This document shows positions 52,548 through 60,292 of a stretch of DNA of 64,000 bases, one piece after another. The notes beneath the pieces were generated by a model. The model saw only the letters and a list, made by a program, of their open reading frames with translations. It was not told where the DNA came from and made no database searches. Made by a program: the position numbers and the translations under genes. The stretch's first letter is position 1. Each line of letters opens with the position of its first letter. The stretch is taken from the NCBI RefSeq assembly GCF_009831215.1, contig NZ_WUTW01000010.1, positions 1 through 64,000 of the forward strand, written 5' to 3'. Origin of the DNA: Actinomadura rayongensis. GTDB taxonomy: Bacteria > Actinomycetota > Actinomycetes > Streptosporangiales > Streptosporangiaceae.

Positions 52548-53483
52548 ATGGACATGTACGACGCGATCGTGATCGGCGGCGGCGCCGCCGGGCTGGCCGG
52601 GGCCGTGACGCTCGCCCGCGCGCGGCGCCGGGTGCTGGTGGTCGACGCGGGCGAACCCCGCAACGCCCCGGCCGAGGGCGTCCACGGCTACCTGGGCCGC
52701 GACGGGGTGTCCCCGGCGCGGCTGCTCGCCGACGGGCGCGCCGAGCTGACCTCGTACGGCGGAGAGATCACCGCCGGGGAGGTCGTGGACGCCCGCCGCG
52801 AGGCCGACGGCTTCACCGTCGCGACCCGGGACGGTGAAGTCCGCCGGGCCCGGCGCCTGCTCGTCACCACCGGGCTGACCGACGAGCTGCCCCCGATCCC
52901 CGGCCTCGCCGAGCGCTGGGGACGGACGGTGCTGCACTGCCCCTACTGCCACGGCTGGGAGGTCCGCGACGAGCCCGTCGGCATCCTCGCGACGGGTCCG
53001 CTCGCGTTCGCGCTGCACCAGGCGTCCCTGTGGCGGCAGTGGACGGACACACTCACCCTCTTCCTCCACACCGCCGGGGAACCGGGCGACGACGACCGCG
53101 CCCGCCTGGCCGCGCGCGGCGTCGCGATCGTACGGGGCGAGGTGACCGCGCTGGCGGACGACGGCGTCCACGTGGACGGCCGCGTCGTCCCGGTCCGCGC
53201 GGTGGTCGCCGGGACGCGCCTCACCGCGCGCGCCGGGTTCCTCGCGTCCCTCGGCCTCAAGCCGGAGGCGCAGGAGATGATGGGCCACGTCGTCGGCGAG
53301 CGCGTCCCGTCCGACCCGATGACCGGCGTGACGGCGGTGCCGGGCGTGTGGGCGGCGGGCAACGTCACGAGCCTGATGGACCAGGTCGTCGCGGCGGCGG
53401 CCGGTGGGGTGCGGGCGGCCGGCGCGCTGAACTACGACCTCGTCGAGGACGACACGCGCCGCGCACTGGAGCAAGAGGCCTGA
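52548..53483 (+). CDS. Thioredoxin-reductase-like FAD/NAD(P) oxidoreductase
   Basis: 311 aa from ATG 52548 (AGGAGG nearby); ATG 52554 is an alternative with better spacing. FAD motif VIGGGAAGLAGAV (residues ~8-20), redox pair CPYCHGWE near residue 130, and the C-terminal FAD motif VWAAGNVT. The NADPH half is weak: the expected GxGxxA reads ATGPLAFA. Proteins with CPYCHG act in small-molecule disulfide or thiol chemistry, including some natural-product dithiol oxidases. It is divergent from an XRE-cupin regulator, which likely controls it. Confidence 0.88.
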   Translation: MDMYDAIVIGGGAAGLAGAVTLARARRRVLVVDAGEPRNAPAEGVHGYLGRDGVSPARLLADGRAELTSYGGEITAGEVVDARREADGFTVATRDGEVRRARRLLVTTGLTDELPPIPGLAERWGRTVLHCPYCHGWEVRDEPVGILATGPLAFALHQASLWRQWTDTLTLFLHTAGEPGDDDRARLAARGVAIVRGEVTALADDGVHVDGRVVPVRAVVAGTRLTARAGFLASLGLKPEAQEMMGHVVGERVPSDPMTGVTAVPGVWAAGNVTSLMDQVVAAAAGGVRAAGALNYDLVEDDTRRALEQEA

Positions 53484-53546
53484 CGGGCGCGCCCGGACGG
53501 GACGGGGCGGCGCTAGAGTTCGGGTGGATCCGGATTGAGGAGCCCC

Positions 53547-54386
53547 ATGAGCTATCCCCCCGTCCCGCCCGGGCATCCCGGATACGGCCCGCCCGGCTAC
53601 CCGCCCGCTCCCCCGCAGGGCTACCCCCCGCCGCAGCAGCCGTACCCCCAGCAGTACCCGCCGCAGTACGCGCCGCCCCCGCAGCAATACGCTCCCCCAC
53701 CGCAACAGCAGGGCTACCCGCCACAGCAGCAGGGCTATCCGCAGCAGGGGTACGCGCCCCAGCAGCAGCCCCAGCCGCAGACCGCGGGCGATCTGTACGG
53801 GTCGCCGCTGCTCGTCTACGACCAGCCGCAGGGGTTCTTCTCCGTCGAGGCGAACTACACGATCTGGACGCCGCAGGGGCAGCCCGCCGCGTACGTCCGC
53901 GAGCAGGGCGTCGGCGGCGCGAAGAAGGTGTTCCGCGCCATCAACCAGGGCACGCAGAACCGCGCCGAGCGGCGGCTGACGATCGTCCGCCCCGACGGCG
54001 CCCTGTACTTCCAGTTCTACAAGCCCTACGGGATGATGGGCACGCCGAAGATGCACATCCTCGGCGCCCAGAACCAGGTCCTCGGCTACCTGCGCAAGCG
54101 CGCGATGCGCGGCTGGGAGATCCTCGACCCGCACGAACGCCAGCTCGGCTACTACGAGCTGTACAGCGGCCGGATCAAGGACTACCAGGAGCGCGACGCG
54201 GCCCTGTTCAAGCGGGCCTCCCGCGACTTCGGCGACCTGCTCGGCCAGATGTTCACCGGGTCGGACCGCTACGTCCTCCAGCAGCACTACCAGCTCCCCG
54301 AGCCGTTCAAGACGCTCGTCCTGGCGTGCCCGCTGGCGTTCGACACGGCCCTGTCCCAGAACCGGAGCCTCGGCGGGCTGCTCTGA
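53547..54386 (+). CDS. Phospholipid scramblase/LURP-one-related protein
   Basis: 279 aa from ATG 53547 (GAGGAG site). The first ~85 residues are a Pro/Gln/Tyr/Gly-rich tail with repeats of YPP, QQGYPPQ and QYAPPPQ type. The remaining ~195 residues form a beta-barrel domain: [54 protein letters not shown] and [10 protein letters not shown]. This is the pattern of scramblase-related (LOR) proteins found in actinomycetes. The proline-rich arm suggests protein-protein contact. Biochemical role unknown. Confidence 0.78.
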   Translation: MSYPPVPPGHPGYGPPGYPPAPPQGYPPPQQPYPQQYPPQYAPPPQQYAPPPQQQGYPPQQQGYPQQGYAPQQQPQPQTAGDLYGSPLLVYDQPQGFFSVEANYTIWTPQGQPAAYVREQGVGGAKKVFRAINQGTQNRAERRLTIVRPDGALYFQFYKPYGMMGTPKMHILGAQNQVLGYLRKRAMRGWEILDPHERQLGYYELYSGRIKDYQERDAALFKRASRDFGDLLGQMFTGSDRYVLQQHYQLPEPFKTLVLACPLAFDTALSQNRSLGGLL

Positions 54387-54391
54387 GGCCC

Positions 54392-54407
54392 CGTCCGGGA
54401 CCGGACG
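54392..54407 (+). terminator. Short hairpin after the scramblase-like gene
   Basis: cgtccgg-ga-ccggacg has perfect 7-bp arms and begins 6 bases beyond the stop codon. The 2-base loop is tight, so the functional stem is probably 6 bp. Confidence 0.4.
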
Positions 54408-54476
54408 AACCGGATGCGCGGCCCGTCCCGCCCCCTTAGGTTGATCACCGGAGGACCCGACGGGAAAGGGGCCGCG

Positions 54477-55283
54477 ATGCCGGACACCGAGGACGCGCGG
54501 GCGCCGCGCGAGCTGGACGTCAGCCGGGCCACGGCGGCGCGCATGTACGACTACTACCTGGGCGGCAAGGACAACTTCGCCGCCGACCGGGAGGCCGCCG
54601 AGGCGGTGCTGTCGGCCGCGCCCGAGGTGCGGCCGATCGCCGTCGAGAACCGGCGGTTCCTGCAGCGCGCCGTCCGGTACCTGGCGCGCGAGGCCGGGAT
54701 CCGGCAGTTCCTCGACCTCGGGACCGGGCTGCCGACGCAGGGCAACGTCCACGAGATCGCGCAGGCCGAGGCGCCGGACGCGCGGGTCGTGTACGTCGAC
54801 AGCGACCCGATCGTGCTCGTCCACGCGCGGGCGCTGCTCGCCGGGACGGGGACGACCGCCGTGCTCACCGCCGACCTGCGCGACCCCGAAACGGTCCTCG
54901 GCGACCCGCAGGTCCGGTCGCTGATCGACTTCGACGAGCCGGTCGCGGTGCTGCTCGCGGCGGTGCTGCACTTCGTCCCGGACGTGGACGAGCCGCACCG
55001 CCTCGTCCGGCAGTACGTCGGCGCGACGGCGCCCGGCAGCCACCTGCTCGTCTCGCACGTCACCGGCGACACGCGGCCGGCGTCGGCGGGCGGCGCGGAG
55101 AAGGCGTACCGGAACACCGCGAACCCGGCGACGCTGCGGTCCCTGCCGGACATCGAGCGGTTCTTCGACGGGCTGGAGTTGGTCGAGCCTGGCGTCGTCC
55201 CGGTCCCGGAGTGGCGGCCGGACGCGGGCACGGTGCCCGCCGAGAACATCTGGATGTACGGCGGCGTGGCCCGCAAGCCCTGA
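54477..55283 (+). CDS. DUF574/SAM-dependent methyltransferase
   Basis: 268 aa from ATG 54477 with AAAGGGG upstream; the frame reaches 54414. The first block SRATAARMYDYYLGGKDNFA (residues ~16-35) is the hallmark of the DUF574 S-adenosylmethionine methyltransferases that are abundant in actinomycetes. SAM motif QFLDLGTGLPTQGNVHE lies near residue 79, DSDPIV near 107 and HFVPD near 160. The substrate of the family is not known. It converges with the DUF3068 gene, whose stop codon is immediately adjacent (TGATCA). Confidence 0.92.
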   Translation: MPDTEDARAPRELDVSRATAARMYDYYLGGKDNFAADREAAEAVLSAAPEVRPIAVENRRFLQRAVRYLAREAGIRQFLDLGTGLPTQGNVHEIAQAEAPDARVVYVDSDPIVLVHARALLAGTGTTAVLTADLRDPETVLGDPQVRSLIDFDEPVAVLLAAVLHFVPDVDEPHRLVRQYVGATAPGSHLLVSHVTGDTRPASAGGAEKAYRNTANPATLRSLPDIERFFDGLELVEPGVVPVPEWRPDAGTVPAENIWMYGGVARKP

Positions 55284-56399
55284 TCAGGCGTGGAACCGCC
55301 CGTCCGGGCTGCGGACGGGCGGCGGGTCGGCCGCGACGTCGCGGAACCGGCCGTCGGACGCCCGGACGGGCACCGCGTCCTCGTCCTCCGGCGGCCCGGA
55401 CGCGGTGCGCGCGTCGCCGAACTTGCCGTCCGCGCGGCGCGGCGCGGGCGGTTCCTGCGGCCCGCGCGCGCCGCCCGCGAGGCCGACGGCCGTCCCGGCG
55501 AGCAGCGCCGTCAGCCCGCCGAACAGCAGCGTGACCGGCCCGAAGCCCTGCACCAGGCCGATCCGGAACGCCTCGGAGCCGGACATGTCCGCCAGCGCCT
55601 TCTGCGACGCGGGCGTGGTCAGCAGGTCGGCCTGCGCGACGACCATCGTGCCCCGGCCGTCCGGGGTGGAGACCGTGCTGCGGATGTTCTGCCGCGTCTT
55701 GATCGGGATGCCGGTGCGCGGGTCCACCCACTGGGTGATCGCGGCGGTGAAGTAACGGTCGACCTTCTGCGCGGGCTCGGTCTTCGCCATCCCGAGCATG
55801 TCCGCCGGGACCTTGAGGTCCAGCGCCTGCGACTTGGTCAGCGGGACCTGCTGGACGAACCGGTACGTCTCGATCCCGGAGATCTTCTCGGTGCCGTCGA
55901 ACCGGACCGGGACGATCTGCCGCGTCGTCATGTCGAAGAACGGGTAGTCGCGCTTGTGGACGTCCGCGATCGGGAACAGCACCCCGTACCCGGACATCTT
56001 CACGCTCGTGTCGCCCGCGACCTGGACGCCGCAGCAGTTGACCAGCGCGCCCGTCTTCCGGTTGAACGCGATGCGGAAGCCCTGGAGGTCGATCTGCTGG
56101 TCGCGCTGGGCGTCGCGGATGTCGGTGGAGGAGTCCCAGACGGCGATGCGGTCGTCCCCGCCGTTGGCGCGCACGTCGCCGCGGATGATGTTGGTCGCGA
56201 CGAGCGTGACGTTCTTGCGCGCCTTGAACGCCGCCATGTCGAAGTACTCGGCGTTGCGGGCCTCCAGCACCGTCTTCTGGTACCGGTTCAGCGGGGCGGC
56301 GACCACCTTGTCGGCGACGTAGAACCGGACGAGCGGCGCCAGCGTCATGCAGAACGCCCCGAGCGTCACGAGGATCGTGCCCAGCGTGCGCCGCATCAT
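55284..56399 (-). CDS. DUF3068 (PorA-family) membrane protein
   Basis: 371 aa. An N-terminal helix (LGTILVTLGAFCMTLAPLVR), ~270 outer residues with the DUF3068 motifs (VAAPLNRYQKTV, GYGVLFPIADVHKRDYPFFD, YFTAAITQWVDPRTGIPI) and a second helix near residue 285 (GFGPVTLLFGGLTALLAGTA). The C-terminal 75 residues, cytosolic, contain three copies of a short ADGKFGDAR/SDGRFRDVA/PDGRFHA motif, an unusual repeat. Start is the first or second ATG of an ATGATG pair. The role in the actinomycete envelope is unknown. Confidence 0.85.
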   Translation of the reverse strand: MMRRTLGTILVTLGAFCMTLAPLVRFYVADKVVAAPLNRYQKTVLEARNAEYFDMAAFKARKNVTLVATNIIRGDVRANGGDDRIAVWDSSTDIRDAQRDQQIDLQGFRIAFNRKTGALVNCCGVQVAGDTSVKMSGYGVLFPIADVHKRDYPFFDMTTRQIVPVRFDGTEKISGIETYRFVQQVPLTKSQALDLKVPADMLGMAKTEPAQKVDRYFTAAITQWVDPRTGIPIKTRQNIRSTVSTPDGRGTMVVAQADLLTTPASQKALADMSGSEAFRIGLVQGFGPVTLLFGGLTALLAGTAVGLAGGARGPQEPPAPRRADGKFGDARTASGPPEDEDAVPVRASDGRFRDVAADPPPVRSPDGRFHA

Positions 56400-56488
56400 C
56401 TCCCCCAGGTCGCCGTTCCGGCGGGCTCCGCACCGGCGTCGTCGCAGTACCCTACCTGACCGGTTTCTCTACCTTAGGGGTCCTTCTG

Positions 56489-57868
56489 GTGATCAGCCGT
56501 CTCCCCCGGCGGTGGCTCGGGCTGGGGGCCGTGCTGGCGGCGACGTTCATGGATCTGGTGGACGTGTCGGTCGTCAACGTCGCGCTGCCCGCCGTCCAGC
56601 GGGACCTCGGGGCGAGCGCGGCGGCCGGGCAGTGGACGGTGTCGGCCTACGCCCTCGCCTACGCGCTGCTGCTGATCACCGGCGGGCGGCTCGGGGACAT
56701 CGCGGGACGCCGCCGCGTCTTCCTGGTCGGCGTCGCGGGGTTCACGGTCGCGTCGGCGCTGGCGGGCGCCGCTCCCGGCGCGGGCCTGCTCATCGCGGCG
56801 CGGGCCGCGCAGGGCGCGTGCGCGGGGCTGATGGTGCCGCAGGCGCTCGCGTCGATCACCGCGCGGTTCCCGCCCGGACGGGACCGGACGCTCGCCTTCA
56901 CCCTCTACGGCGTCCTGCTCGGCGCCGCGCAGACCGGCGGGCCGCTGCTCGGCGGGCTGCTCGCCGACCACGGCGGCTGGCGGCTGATCTTCCTGATCAA
57001 CCTGCCGGTGGGCGTGGCCGCCTTCGTCGCCGCCGCGCGCTGGATGGACGACTCCCGGGCCCGTCCGGCGCCCCGGCTGGATCCTATGGGCGTCGCGCTG
57101 GCCGGGGCGGCGTCGGTACTGGCGACGTTCCCGCTGATCGAGGGCCGGGCGCGCGGCTGGCCGTGGTGGTCCGTCGCACTACTCCCGGCCGCCGCCGTGC
57201 TCGCCGTCGCGTTCGCCCTGCACCAGCGGCGCGCGGCGGACCCGCTGGTGCCGCCCGCGCTGCTGCGGCTCCGCTCGTTCGCGGCCGGACAGGCCCTGAC
57301 GCTCGCGCTGTTCACCGGCGTCGCGGCCTGCTTCATCACGCTGACCTGGCGGCTGCAGCTCGGCCTCGGCTGGTCCCCGACGCGGGTCGCGCTGACCGGC
57401 CTGGCCTGGCCCGCCGGGACGGCCTGCACCGCACAGCTCACCCACCGACTCGGCCCACGCCGCGCCCGACGTTTCGTAGGCGCCGGCACTCTCCTGCTAG
57501 CGGCCGGCGCAGCCGGCCTAGCCGTAGCGGCGGCCGGGACGGCGACGATCGCCAGCCTCGTCCCATGGCTGGCCTGCTGCGGCATCGGGACGGGCCTAGC
57601 TTTGCCCGTCCTCTCCAACGCAGTGATCGCCGACGTCCCCGCCCACAGCGCGGGCGCCGCCTCCGGCGTCTTCAACTCGGTGACACAGTTCGGCGGCGTA
57701 CTGGGCGTGGCCGCCGCCGGAATCGCCTACTTCGGCGGCTCCGCACCCCGCGCCCTGACCGTCGCGGCAGCCTGCTTCACACTCGCCGCCGTCCTGTCCC
57801 CCGCCCTCCCCCGCACGCTCAACAACCCCACCGCACGCGGCCCCCGCACACCCACCACGTCCCGCTAA
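56489..57868 (+). CDS. MFS drug exporter (DHA2/EmrB-QacA type)
   Basis: 459 aa from GTG 56489. Thirteen to fourteen hydrophobic helices; the first carries the DHA2 motif FMDLVDVSVVNVALPAVQRD (residues ~20-39), motif A is GGRLGDIAGRRRVF and motif C lies in LLGAAQTGGPLLGG. Such proteins export antibiotics or dyes using the proton gradient. The last third (from ~57430) uses rare codons (CTA, GTA, GCA) noticeably more often than the first part, hinting at recombination. Divergent from the DUF3068 gene. Confidence 0.9.
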   Translation: MISRLPRRWLGLGAVLAATFMDLVDVSVVNVALPAVQRDLGASAAAGQWTVSAYALAYALLLITGGRLGDIAGRRRVFLVGVAGFTVASALAGAAPGAGLLIAARAAQGACAGLMVPQALASITARFPPGRDRTLAFTLYGVLLGAAQTGGPLLGGLLADHGGWRLIFLINLPVGVAAFVAAARWMDDSRARPAPRLDPMGVALAGAASVLATFPLIEGRARGWPWWSVALLPAAAVLAVAFALHQRRAADPLVPPALLRLRSFAAGQALTLALFTGVAACFITLTWRLQLGLGWSPTRVALTGLAWPAGTACTAQLTHRLGPRRARRFVGAGTLLLAAGAAGLAVAAAGTATIASLVPWLACCGIGTGLALPVLSNAVIADVPAHSAGAASGVFNSVTQFGGVLGVAAAGIAYFGGSAPRALTVAAACFTLAAVLSPALPRTLNNPTARGPRTPTTSR

Positions 57869-58091
57869 CCAGCCGCAACCGTCCCCCGCGCACACCAACC
57901 ACCCACCCGGCGCGCGGCGGCGCGGTGGGGGCGGTCTATGGGGGCGCGCGGGGGCGGGGGTGCTGGACGTGGTGGGTTACGCGTCAGTACGGTGCGCTGC
58001 ACGTTCAGTGCGGCGTGCTGTGCGGCGGTGCGGGGCGCCGAGCGCGGGGATGGTGCGCTACTGGCCAGTACAGGGACCGGTGGGAGGGGAT

Positions 58092-58901
58092 GTGACGGCT
58101 GGCACGCGGGTCACGGTCGTCGTGCCCACGCGGGACTCGGGCCGGACGATCGCGCGGTGCCTGGCCTCGGTGCGGGAGCAGACGGCGCCCGTCGAGCTGA
58201 TCGTCGTTGATAACGCGTCCGGGGACGGGACGCCGCAGATCGCGGCGGGGTACGCCGATCGGGTGCTGGACGGCGGGCCCGAGCGCAGTGCGCAGCGCAA
58301 CCGCGGGTGGCGGGCCGGGAGCGGCGAGATCGTCGCGTTCGTCGACTCGGACATGGTTTTGGAGCCTGCCGTGATCGAGCAGGCCGTCGCGCTGTTCGAC
58401 GCGGATCCCGGGCTCGGCGCGCTGGTGATTCCCGAGCTGTCCTTTGGGCGGGGGGTGTTCGCGGCGTGCCGGGCCGCCGAGAAGCGCAGCTATCTCGGGG
58501 ACGCTTCGGTGGAGGCCGCGCGGATCTTTCGGCGGAGCGTCCTGCGGGCGACCGGCGGCTATGACGAGGACCTCAGCGCCTTCGAGGACTGGGATCTGGC
58601 GGACCGGGCCGCCGCGTCCGGGGCGCGGATCGGACGCGTCGAAGCGAGGGTCTGGCACGACGAGGGACGGATCACGCTGCGCGCCGCCTACCGCAAGCGC
58701 CGCTACTACGGGCGCTGGCTGCCGGTGTACCGGGGCCGGGCGACGGCGCGCAGGCTCGGCCGGTCCCGGGCCGCGCTGCGGCTCGCGCTGCGCGCCCCGT
58801 GGTGCCTGCCGGGGCTGGCGCTGTTGAAGGCCGCCGAGGCGGCGGGGCTGGTCGCGGGCGCCCGCGACCCCGCGCGGCCCTCGGATACCCTGCGCGGGTG
58901 A
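58092..58901 (+). CDS. Family 2 glycosyltransferase
   Basis: 269 aa from GTG 58092, with GGGAGGGG upstream; ATG 58050 is another possibility. GT-A fold: VTVVVPTRDSGRTIARCLAS, ELIVVDNASGDGT, QRNRGWRAGSGEIVAFVDSD with the metal-binding DxD (DSD) near residue 92, and the acceptor motif ED in SAFEDWDLADRA. It should move a sugar from a nucleotide or lipid donor to an envelope glycan at the inner membrane face. It overlaps the acyltransferase gene by 4 bases (GTGA). Confidence 0.92.
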   Translation: MTAGTRVTVVVPTRDSGRTIARCLASVREQTAPVELIVVDNASGDGTPQIAAGYADRVLDGGPERSAQRNRGWRAGSGEIVAFVDSDMVLEPAVIEQAVALFDADPGLGALVIPELSFGRGVFAACRAAEKRSYLGDASVEAARIFRRSVLRATGGYDEDLSAFEDWDLADRAAASGARIGRVEARVWHDEGRITLRAAYRKRRYYGRWLPVYRGRATARRLGRSRAALRLALRAPWCLPGLALLKAAEAAGLVAGARDPARPSDTLRG

Positions 58902-60292
58902 CCGCACCGTCCGTCCCCGGAACGGCCGCCGACCGCCGGCTGCCGAAGATCTCCGGGCACCACGCCGCGCTGGACGGTGTCCGGGCGCTCGCGGCCCTGC
59001 TGGTGCTGCTGTTCCACGTCGCGGCGAGCGGCGGCTACCTCTCCGGCGGCGGGGGCGCCTTCACCGCGCTGCTGTCGCGCGGCGAGATCGGCGTGCCGAT
59101 CTTCTTCGTCCTGTCCGGGCTGCTGCTGTACCGGCCGTGGGCCGCCGCCGCGCTCGGCCTGCGGACGGCGCCGGGGACGGGCGGCTACCTCGCCAAGCGC
59201 GCCCTGCGGCTGCTGCCCGCCTACTGGCTGCTGGTCGTCGTCGCGACGCTCCTGTACTTCCGGGACCGGCTCGGGGACGTCGCGTCCTGGCTCAAGCTGC
59301 TCACGCTCACCTACTCCTACGACCGGACGCCGTGGTGGGGCGACTACCTCGGCCCCAAGGGCATGGGGCAGATCTGGAGCCTGACGGTCGAGGCCGCGTT
59401 CTACGTCGCGCTGCCGCTGCTCGCGTTCGTCCTCGGCCGGTGGGCGCGGCGCGGGACGGACGTGGACCGCCGCGCCCGCCGTCTCCTGTCCGGGACGGGC
59501 GCGCTCGCGGCCGTGTCCTTCCTCTATGTCATCGCGATCCACCAGTCGGCCGACCGCGCGTTCTACGGGAACTGGCTGCCGCGCTACCTGGCGTGGTTCG
59601 CCGCCGGGATGGCGCTCGCGGTCGTCACCGTGTGGGCGCACGCCGAGCGCGGCCCGGACGGCCCGGTCCGCCGCCTGTGCCGGACGGTCGGCGCGTCCTG
59701 GGGCCTGTGCTGGACGGTCGCCGCCCTCTGCTACGGCCTCGCCGCCACCCGGATCACCGGCGTCTCCCGCCTCTACGAGGTCAACGTGTGGACGTCGGAG
59801 ATCGAGCTTCTCCTCTACGGGGCGGTCGCGCTGTTCCTCGTCGCGCCGGTCGCGCTGGCCCCCGCCGGGCAGCCGATGATCGCTGGCCTGCTCGGCAACC
59901 GCGTCATGGCGTTCCTCGGCAGGATCTCCTACGGGCTGTTCCTGTGGCAGTTCGTCGTCATCTACGTCTGGTGGAAGATCGCCGGGCACGCGCCGTTCAG
60001 CGGGGTCCTCGTGCTCGACTTCCCGGTGTGCGCGCTGCTGACGGTCGGCGCGGCGGCGGCGAGCCACTACCTGCTGGAGGAGCCCGTCCGGCGGCTCGGA
60101 TCGCGGTCCGGACCGGCGCCGTCGCCGCTGCCCGGCCGGGTGGCGGGCGGACGGTTCGCCGCGTCCGTGCCGCCGCCCGCGACAGGCGGGATCTTCACCG
60201 ACCCGCCGCCCGAGCCCGAGCTCGAACCGGGCATCTTCGCCGGCCCCGAGCCGGGCGACGAGGCCGCGCCCGGCGGCATCCACTGGAGCTGA
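58898..60292 (+). CDS. Membrane acyltransferase 3 family protein
   Basis: 464 aa from GTG 58898, coupled to the GT2 gene. Ten or so membrane helices with the family signatures: LDGVRALAALLVLLFHVAAS (catalytic His in FHVA, residue ~42), FFVLSGLLLYRP and FLGRISYGLFLWQF; the core ends at HYLLEEPVRR. It transfers acetyl or other acyl groups to extracytoplasmic sugars. The last ~60 residues form a Pro/Gly-rich tail (FTDPPPEPELEPGIFAGPEP) that lies opposite the coding end of the AftD-like gene on the other strand. Confidence 0.9.
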   Translation: MTAPSVPGTAADRRLPKISGHHAALDGVRALAALLVLLFHVAASGGYLSGGGGAFTALLSRGEIGVPIFFVLSGLLLYRPWAAAALGLRTAPGTGGYLAKRALRLLPAYWLLVVVATLLYFRDRLGDVASWLKLLTLTYSYDRTPWWGDYLGPKGMGQIWSLTVEAAFYVALPLLAFVLGRWARRGTDVDRRARRLLSGTGALAAVSFLYVIAIHQSADRAFYGNWLPRYLAWFAAGMALAVVTVWAHAERGPDGPVRRLCRTVGASWGLCWTVAALCYGLAATRITGVSRLYEVNVWTSEIELLLYGAVALFLVAPVALAPAGQPMIAGLLGNRVMAFLGRISYGLFLWQFVVIYVWWKIAGHAPFSGVLVLDFPVCALLTVGAAAASHYLLEEPVRRLGSRSGPAPSPLPGRVAGGRFAASVPPPATGGIFTDPPPEPELEPGIFAGPEPGDEAAPGGIHWS

